A stretch of 18,318 nucleotides of DNA from Deltaproteobacteria bacterium (GTDB lineage Bacteria > Desulfobacterota > Syntrophia > Syntrophales > UBA2192). The notes under the pieces are model-generated. The model saw nothing but the letters and a program-made list of their open reading frames with translations, was not told the origin of the DNA and made no database searches. The position numbers were made by a program, and so were the translations under genes. The stretch spans positions 1 through 18,318 of the forward strand of contig JAPLJU010000168.1 of NCBI GenBank assembly GCA_026388445.1, read 5' to 3'. Shown here piece after piece: positions 13,294 through 18,318 of the stretch. Numbering within the stretch: the first letter of the stretch is position 1; every line of letters starts with the position of its first letter.

Positions 13294-14028
13294 ATGGGCA
13301 GTCAGAATCTAAAGGAAGCGGCAGAATTCATATATCAGAATCTCAGGTTGAGGACATTTCCGGTCGCCGTTAAGTTCCTGAAAAGCGCGTCGGAATTTCC
13401 CGAGAAGACAAAGCGGCTTTACGGGTGGACGATGGGAATCACGAAAGCCGACTTGATCTGTGTTCCGGCGGCGCTGGCTTTCGGCCTCAGCGAGACGACG
13501 GATCCGGACGCAGCAATCGTTCGGCTGTTCTGTGCGGGGAATTATTCGAAAAACGAAGAGGCGGCGCGACAGGATGTCTCCTCCATCGGCAAACTACCCA
13601 AAGGGGCCTACGGGGCCCTGGTGATCGCACCGCTGGCGCGTGCAGCCTTTGAACCGGACACGATCGTGATGTACGGGAACCCTGCGCAGGTGATGAGGGC
13701 GATCCAGGCCTGGGTTTATGAGGACGGGAAAAGAATCCAGGGCAATTTCGGCGGCAAGGTGGAATGCGCCGAGTATCTGATGGCACCGTTCAAGGAGGGT
13801 GTTCCCAGGGTGGTCGTCCCGGGGATGGGGGATCGCGTCTTTTCCCTGACCCAGGATGACGAGATGGTCTTCTCAATCCCCGCCAAGGGCTTGAGTGTCT
13901 TTCTTGAAGGCCTGAGGGATGCCGGCAACAAAGTCGGCGCCCAGTACCCTGTGCCCTTCTTCCTGAATTTCGAACCCCAGTTTCCCAAGCAGTTTCTGGC
14001 GATCGGAAAAGAGGTAGGACTTTTCTAG
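13294..14028 (+). CDS. DUF169-family protein
   Basis: A 244-aa cytoplasmic protein of the DUF169 family, common in anaerobes and archaea and without a proven function. Recognisable parts are the opening FPVAVKFLKSASEFP (22-36), the Cys residues C56 (LICVPAA), C80 (LFCAGNY) and C158 (VECAEYL), the YGNPAQVMR motif (127-135) and VPGMGDRVF (175-183). The conserved Cys could hold a metal or redox centre, but that is a guess. I place the start at ATG 13294 because AGGAGG lies 7 nt upstream; a TTG at 13288 lies between them. The gene stands alone between the CsbD-like pseudogene and a terminator. The 180 bases upstream hold a TTCAA-CAGG-TTGAA repeat (13166-13179), possibly regulatory. Confidence 0.88.
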   Translation: MGSQNLKEAAEFIYQNLRLRTFPVAVKFLKSASEFPEKTKRLYGWTMGITKADLICVPAALAFGLSETTDPDAAIVRLFCAGNYSKNEEAARQDVSSIGKLPKGAYGALVIAPLARAAFEPDTIVMYGNPAQVMRAIQAWVYEDGKRIQGNFGGKVECAEYLMAPFKEGVPRVVVPGMGDRVFSLTQDDEMVFSIPAKGLSVFLEGLRDAGNKVGAQYPVPFFLNFEPQFPKQFLAIGKEVGLF

Positions 14029-14042
14029 TTCCGGTGACAGAA

Positions 14043-14078
14043 AGGGCTCCGGTCATTTCAAGACACGGAGCCCTTTTT
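14043..14078 (+). terminator. Rho-independent terminator of the DUF169 gene
   Basis: AGGGCTCCG (14043-14051) pairs with CGGAGCCCT (14066-14074) around a 14-nt loop, with a T-run at 14074-14078. In the minus direction a weaker run (TTT) follows the same stem, so it may also help end the convergent acyl-CoA dehydrogenase gene. Confidence 0.85.
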
Positions 14079-14107
14079 ATGCCGGCATTCGAAAGAGGGG
14101 AAGCTCT

Positions 14108-15439
14108 TTACTCCCTTGGCCAGACCTTCTTGAAAGCCGTCTTCGGGAAGAAACAGTAGGGGCATTCGTCCGGTGGCTCTTGACCCCTGTGGACGTAGCC
14201 GCACATGCGGCACCGCCAGGCGGTCTCGCCGGGTGTTTCATGGACATCCAGATGTCCGAACTGAGGGAAATCCTCGAGGGCGGGCATGATGGGCTTGTAA
14301 CTGTCGAAGGCAAATCGTGACACGACCACACGCTGGACTTCGCTGGTGCCCTCGTAGATTCTGAGAAGCCGCATATCCCGGAAGAGTTTTTCAATCGGGT
14401 ACATCCGCGTATAACCATAGCCGCCGAAGATTTGAAGGGCTTCGTCGACGACCTCGAAAGCGGCCTCCGTGGCATAGAACTTCGTGATGGAAGCCGTGAT
14501 CGTCGGGTCCTGACCGGAATCCGCTTCCCAGGCCGCTTTCCATGTCAGTAAACGCGCCGTTTCGACCTTCTGGTACATCTCGGCTATTTTGAAGGCCACG
14601 GCCTGGAATTCCTTGAGGGGGAAGCCGAAGGCACGGCGCCGCTTGGCATAATCAATCGCGAGCTCCATGGCGGTGCGGGCCGCCCCGACACCGAAAGAAC
14701 CGATAATCGGCCGGGTTCTCGCGAAAGCTGTCATGGCCATGTAGAAACCCTGCCCGGGTTCCGCCAGCACGTTTTCCTTGGGGACCCGGGTGTTTCTGAA
14801 ATGAATGCCCACCGTGTTCGAGCAGCGCTGTCCGAGCTTCGGGATGTGCAGTCCCGTGGAAATACCTTCCCAGCCTTTCTCGACGAGAAAGGCACAGATG
14901 CCTTTGTAACCCGCCGTCGGGTCGACCGTTGCGAAGATGGAGTAGTAGTCCGCGAAGCCGCCGTTTGTCATCCAATATTTCGTGCCATTGAGGATGTAAT
15001 CGTCCCCGTCTCTGTCCGCCCGGCAGCGGATGCCGGCCACATCGGAACCGGTGGTCGGTTCAGAGGTGGCAAAGGAGATCAGCTTGAAATCCTTCGCGAT
15101 GACGGGGAGATACTTCGCTCTGGCCTCTTCATTCTTCGTAAGCAGAAGCGGTTCGACACCCAGCGAGTTGTCAAAGATGGACGTTGCGAGACCGGCACAG
15201 GCGGCGGAGATCTCTTCTACAATCAAAGCACACTCCATGAGGCCGTACCCCGGCCCGCCGTATTTCCGGGGTATGGTGATGTTCATGATCCCCATGTCGA
15301 AGGCCTTTTTCATAATGAAGAGGGGCAGTTCATCTTTTTCGTCGTAGCGCCATGCCACGGGCAAAACCTCCTGGAGGGCGAATGCTCTTGCGGCCTCCTG
15401 GATCTTCAACTGTTCGGGAGAGAGGGAAAAGTTGATCAT
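14108..15439 (-). CDS. Acyl-CoA dehydrogenase with C-terminal rubredoxin domain
   Basis: A 443-aa fusion. Residues 1-380 are a full acyl-CoA dehydrogenase, which oxidises an acyl-CoA to the 2-enoyl-CoA with FAD: FATSEPTTGSD (123-133), YWMTNGGFADYYS (155-167), the arginine-rich RRRAFGFPL (267-275), QIFGGYGYTR (336-345) and the catalytic base E363 in YEGTSEVQR. Residues 405-443 form a rubredoxin-like domain with C410-x-x-C413-GYVHRG and C426-P-x-C429, the four ligands of one iron, close to the rubrerythrin type. A free-standing enzyme would end near 385. The iron domain probably takes electrons from FAD, or passes them to an ETF or another acceptor (inference). The ATG at 15439 has GGAGG 7 nt upstream. 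It faces the DUF169 gene and is divergent from the 25-aa gene. Confidence 0.93.
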   Translation of the reverse strand: MINFSLSPEQLKIQEAARAFALQEVLPVAWRYDEKDELPLFIMKKAFDMGIMNITIPRKYGGPGYGLMECALIVEEISAACAGLATSIFDNSLGVEPLLLTKNEEARAKYLPVIAKDFKLISFATSEPTTGSDVAGIRCRADRDGDDYILNGTKYWMTNGGFADYYSIFATVDPTAGYKGICAFLVEKGWEGISTGLHIPKLGQRCSNTVGIHFRNTRVPKENVLAEPGQGFYMAMTAFARTRPIIGSFGVGAARTAMELAIDYAKRRRAFGFPLKEFQAVAFKIAEMYQKVETARLLTWKAAWEADSGQDPTITASITKFYATEAAFEVVDEALQIFGGYGYTRMYPIEKLFRDMRLLRIYEGTSEVQRVVVSRFAFDSYKPIMPALEDFPQFGHLDVHETPGETAWRCRMCGYVHRGQEPPDECPYCFFPKTAFKKVWPRE

Positions 15440-15565
15440 GTCGACACCTCCAAGATGTCATTATGTGTTTAAACGGGCGGATTAAAGGTTGACCGGTCGC
15501 ATCGAAAAATTTATTAAACAAAAAACCAGACGACGGCAAGGGAAATAAGAAAAATTGTCCCAGTA

Positions 15566-15583
15566 TTTCATTTTTAAATGAAA
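15566..15583. repeat. Perfect 8-bp inverted repeat in a divergent intergenic region
   Basis: TTTCATTT-TT-AAATGAAA, perfect arms with a 2-nt centre. It sits between the divergent acyl-CoA dehydrogenase (from 15439) and the 25-aa membrane peptide (from 15664), about 130 and 80 nt from the two starts. An operator is the natural reading; the A-run beside it is not placed like a terminator for any gene here. Confidence 0.45.
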
Positions 15584-15663
15584 AAAAGCACGGCGTTCGC
15601 AGTCATTTGTGGTATATAAAGCGGCAGCCAGGATAAACGAATCGTCAGTGAAAGGAGCTTCAA

Positions 15664-15741
15664 ATGTCTATCTACCTGTATCTTCTCATCGGTATTATCA
15701 TCGTCGTGGCTATCGTAATGATCATGCGCGGTAAAAAATAA
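15664..15741 (+). CDS. 25-aa single-span membrane peptide
   Basis: ATG 15664 has AAAGGAG 6 nt upstream. The product is MSIYLYLL, then a run of Ile, Val, Ala and Gly to about residue 20, then MRGKK. One hydrophobic helix with positive residues at the C-terminus predicts an inner-membrane peptide with its C-terminus inside. Upstream, TATATAAA (15613-15620) looks like a -10 box but I find no -35. I do not recognise a family; many such peptides regulate a membrane complex or are stress-induced. Both neighbours are on the other strand, so it is its own unit. Codon use is normal and the ORF is short, so translation is likely but unproven. Confidence 0.6.
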   Translation: MSIYLYLLIGIIIVVAIVMIMRGKK

Positions 15742-15888
15742 GCCGTCTAGACAGACACCTGATGCGGCCAGTCACTTCTGCGCCCGTCGCACCCCCTTTC
15801 TTTCATCCTCGATTGGCGTGTCGTTTCTCTTCCGGCGGGGGCGTTGCCCCGCCAGTCTGAACGGGGGCGGTTATCCCCTGCCGATCAC

Positions 15889-17592
15889 TCACCCATCGAG
15901 CTTTTCGCCGAGGTTCCTGACAGCTATTCTCATCGGTATGGCGAAAGTCATGAAACAGAGAATCATGGCCGCTGAAAACGATCCCGCAAGCCAGATCCAT
16001 TGTGACATCGAAAGGCTCGCCCCGCGCATCCCCCCCATGAATATCGTGTAAACCGGTCCCGCCTCCAGGGCAATCACCAAAGCGATGAACCCGGCACAGA
16101 GCGTCATGTAAATCAGTCCGCCCAGGCTTGTCACGGACTGGGCCGGATTTTCGGAAGAGAAATCCGGGTAGAGGGTGCCGAGACACAGGGCCAGCGAAAC
16201 AACACCGGGTGCCAGGAAGAGCATGGTTATGACTGAAAGGGTCATCATAAAGGGGGTGACCCGTAGAAGGATGTTTGTGGCAATGATGAGGAGCTCAGAC
16301 AGAAGAAGCAGGGGGATAAAGTAGATGAAAAACTTGATCCACAGATAGGTTCCGACGGACAGGGGGGCTGATTTCACGATCCAGAAAGCGCCGCCTTCGA
16401 TACTGATTGCCGGGAACACGAAGCGAGCCGAAACCGCCGTCAGGACGAAGGCGGCAAGACCCATGTTCAGAAAGGAAAAGAGGTTCTGGAGATAGACGAT
16501 TTGAATCGGCGCCCTCTCCAGCGGAAGGACGGAGAAATTGTAGAGATAAAGAACGATGAGCGCCGCCAGGAGGAATATCTGAGGCCACTGTGTCTGATCC
16601 CGCAGGAAGGTCTTGATTTCTTTGAGGACAAAGGCCCTCACGGGACCGGGAAGCCATTGCAGCGGACTGGGCCATCGAAGTCTTCTCAAAGCAGGAAATC
16701 CCGGTCGTTTTCCGTAAACGGTCTGGGCCCTGGAGAGGCCTTTGAGATAGAGCGGCCCTGCGATCCACGTGGTGAGGTAAACCAGGGAACCGCAGAAACT
16801 CCAGGACAAAGCGGTGTGAAAAAGGGCCTTTCCGGTAGCGCCAGAAAGGGCAGACCGGATGCTGTCGAAAAACCACGTGGTGGGAAGATACGGGTCGTTA
16901 GTCATTTCCAGGTCCTTGAAGTAGACAAGAAGGGTCGCGAAGGATTCGGGATTTGCGAATTTCTCGGGCCGCATGAGACGGAAGGAAATGAGAAGAAGGA
17001 GGAAGACCAAAATACCCAGTACGAATGACAGACTCCTCATGCGACCCGCGGGGAGGATCGGGGCGAAAGCCAGAACCAGCAGAATGCTGAGTGTCGTAGC
17101 AATAAGACAGAAAGGAAGGATGTTCAGAAGCAAGGTGGTGTAGAACAGGGCGCCTGCCTTGTAAACGACGCCGTAGGACAGAAAAAGAGGCAGGCTGTAT
17201 GCAATGACCATCCAGGAACTGTCAGCGGAGGACTCGAGCCACCGGGCGAGAAATATCTTTTCTGAAGGCACCGGTAGAGAATGGACGAGGGGCAGATCCC
17301 TGCTCAAGTAGAATTTGGAGAGCGCCGTGAGAAGGCCGCTGAAGATCAGGAGGGAGAAGAACGTGATGAGGGACATGGCGAGAAGTTTGAAAGCCAAAAG
17401 ATCGCCGAAAACCTCCACGTTTTTGAAGTATTTGAGGACGCGGTAGAAAATGGCGAATAAGCCGGCCCAGAAGATGAGACCCACCATCGCATAGAAAAGA
17501 CGTGCCAGCATCTTCCCACGCCGTTGGCCGGAGGCCACCCTGTTTTTCATGGCAAGGAACCGGGGTCTGAGGAGGGTGAGTACGTCTTTCAT
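15889..17592 (-). CDS. ABC-2-type exporter permease
   Basis: A 567-aa integral membrane protein with no signal peptide. I count about ten to twelve hydrophobic segments, in two blocks: around 33-60, 66-90, 125-165, 163-205, 262-285, and 340-362, 370-395, 425-450, 455-480, 490-512 and 535-557. A cytoplasmic loop (about 286-335) rich in Arg and Pro separates them; it contains the KEIKTFLRD motif (330-338), often seen in this kind of permease. No enzyme motif is present. It overlaps the ATPase gene by ATGA and its ATG (17592) has GGAGGAGG about 8 nt upstream, so the two are co-translated. The substrate is not evident; ABC-2 exporters of this kind move drugs, lipids or polysaccharides. Confidence 0.85.
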   Translation of the reverse strand: MKDVLTLLRPRFLAMKNRVASGQRRGKMLARLFYAMVGLIFWAGLFAIFYRVLKYFKNVEVFGDLLAFKLLAMSLITFFSLLIFSGLLTALSKFYLSRDLPLVHSLPVPSEKIFLARWLESSADSSWMVIAYSLPLFLSYGVVYKAGALFYTTLLLNILPFCLIATTLSILLVLAFAPILPAGRMRSLSFVLGILVFLLLLISFRLMRPEKFANPESFATLLVYFKDLEMTNDPYLPTTWFFDSIRSALSGATGKALFHTALSWSFCGSLVYLTTWIAGPLYLKGLSRAQTVYGKRPGFPALRRLRWPSPLQWLPGPVRAFVLKEIKTFLRDQTQWPQIFLLAALIVLYLYNFSVLPLERAPIQIVYLQNLFSFLNMGLAAFVLTAVSARFVFPAISIEGGAFWIVKSAPLSVGTYLWIKFFIYFIPLLLLSELLIIATNILLRVTPFMMTLSVITMLFLAPGVVSLALCLGTLYPDFSSENPAQSVTSLGGLIYMTLCAGFIALVIALEAGPVYTIFMGGMRGASLSMSQWIWLAGSFSAAMILCFMTFAIPMRIAVRNLGEKLDG

Positions 17593-18318
17593 AATGGGAC
17601 TTCCTCCTCCGTGAGTTTCAGAAAAACGGCTTCCAGATCGCTTTCCTGGACGCGGGCCAACTGTCTCAATTCGCTGAGGTTCCCCGTCGCAATGAGCGAC
17701 CCCCGGTGGATGATTCCCATTCGATGGCAGAGGTCCTCTGCCACATCGAGGGAATGGGTTGAAAGGAACAGGGTTGTTCCTCCGCTGGCCAGACGGCGGA
17801 AAAGGTCCTTGACGAGTTTGATTCCCGCGGGGTCGAGGCCGACCATGGGCTCGTCGACAACGATGACCCTTGGTTCATGCAGAATGGCCGCACCGATGAT
17901 CAGGCGCTGTTTCATTCCGTGAGAGTAGGACTCGATCAGTTCGTCGGCCCGGTCCAGCAGGGAGAACATCTTTAATATCTCCTTCGATTTTTTCCCGAAG
18001 AGGTCCCTTTCGACGTGAAAGAGATCCGCCGTGAATTTCAGAAATTCCATACCCGTGAGTTTTTCATATAAAAACGGGCGATCCGGGATGAAGCCGATCC
18101 GTTTTTTGGCTTCAACGGGGTCCGCGGCCATGGAGATACCATCGATATAAATCTCCCCTTGCGTCGGGAGAATGACGCCGCCCATCATGCGGATGGTTGT
18201 GGTTTTGCCCGCGCCGTTCGGTCCGATGAAGCCGAATATTTCACCCTCCGCCACGGTCAAATTCAGCTCATGGACCGCCCGCAGGGATCTGTAGTGCTTG
18301 CTCAGGTTCTTCAGTTCA
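17589..18318 (-). CDS. ABC transporter ATP-binding protein (start lies beyond the right edge)
   Basis: The nucleotide-binding subunit of the ABC-2 exporter. The frame is open to the right edge: residues ELKNLSKHYRSLRAVHELNL stand before FGFIGPNGAGKTTT (Walker A), so the true start lies further right and an internal TTG (18260) should not be used. The signature loop reads SYSHGMKQR in place of LSGGQ, as in many ABC-2 ATPases, followed by the Walker B strand VIVVDEP, the D-loop GLDP and the switch His in STHSLD. All key catalytic positions are present. The C-terminus ends in EEEVPL, with TGA overlapping the permease ATG (ATGA). The pair is co-transcribed; only the N-terminal few residues of the ATPase are missing. 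Confidence 0.93.
   Translation of the reverse strand, partial: ELKNLSKHYRSLRAVHELNLTVAEGEIFGFIGPNGAGKTTTIRMMGGVILPTQGEIYIDGISMAADPVEAKKRIGFIPDRPFLYEKLTGMEFLKFTADLFHVERDLFGKKSKEILKMFSLLDRADELIESYSHGMKQRLIIGAAILHEPRVIVVDEPMVGLDPAGIKLVKDLFRRLASGGTTLFLSTHSLDVAEDLCHRMGIIHRGSLIATGNLSELRQLARVQESDLEAVFLKLTEEEVPL

Noticed and set aside
15834..15853. GGCGGGG-6 nt-CCCCGCC hairpin after the exporter permease gene
   Set aside because: A strong stem in the right place for a minus-strand terminator, but no T-run follows in either direction, so I could not call it a rho-independent terminator.

Overview
The window looks like chromosomal DNA from an anaerobic, acyl-CoA-metabolising bacterium, most likely a Desulfobacterota/Deltaproteobacteria (Syntrophales-like) lineage. 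This is inferred from gene content: two acyl-CoA dehydrogenases (one carrying a rubredoxin domain), a desulforedoxin-type iron domain, a DUF169 protein, an FmdB-type zinc ribbon and a bacterioferritin. No rRNA, tRNA, CRISPR array, transposase or phage gene was seen.

Left part (1-5.5 kb): the 5' end of nicotinate phosphoribosyltransferase (minus strand) diverges from an unrecognised 266-aa protein (plus). That gene converges on alanine dehydrogenase (minus), with a clear terminator between them. A plus-strand series follows. It holds a tiny ORF resembling a P-type ATPase N-terminus, overlapping by ATGA an exported dienelactone-hydrolase-like enzyme; a double zinc-ribbon protein; a desulforedoxin-like domain fused to a histone-H1-like lysine tail; and a bacterioferritin with its own promoter, long leader and terminator.

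Middle (5.65-9.6 kb): the most system-like region. A promoter with a 28-bp palindromic operator precedes MarR, an atypical acyl-CoA dehydrogenase, a MoxR AAA+ ATPase and a CoxE-type VWA protein. The four genes overlap or are separated by 2-4 nt. The layout suggests a regulated unit in which the ATPase/VWA pair matures or remodels a partner, with the dehydrogenase the nearest candidate.

9.7-13.1 kb: an HD-domain hydrolase, a membrane-anchored SDH-family (Clp-fold) protease, a universal stress protein and an ADP-ribose-type Nudix hydrolase run in tandem. A minus-strand FmdB zinc ribbon and a CsbD-like stress gene follow. The protease gene carries two frameshifts, a 5-bp tandem duplication and a +1 in a C run, which together restore frame. 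The CsbD-like gene has an in-frame amber where its family has tyrosine. These lesions are either real decay or consensus errors.

Right part (13.3-18.3 kb): a DUF169 protein (plus), an acyl-CoA dehydrogenase with a C-terminal rubredoxin domain (minus), a 25-aa single-span membrane peptide (plus), and an ABC-2-type exporter (permease plus truncated ATPase, minus strand, ATGA overlap).
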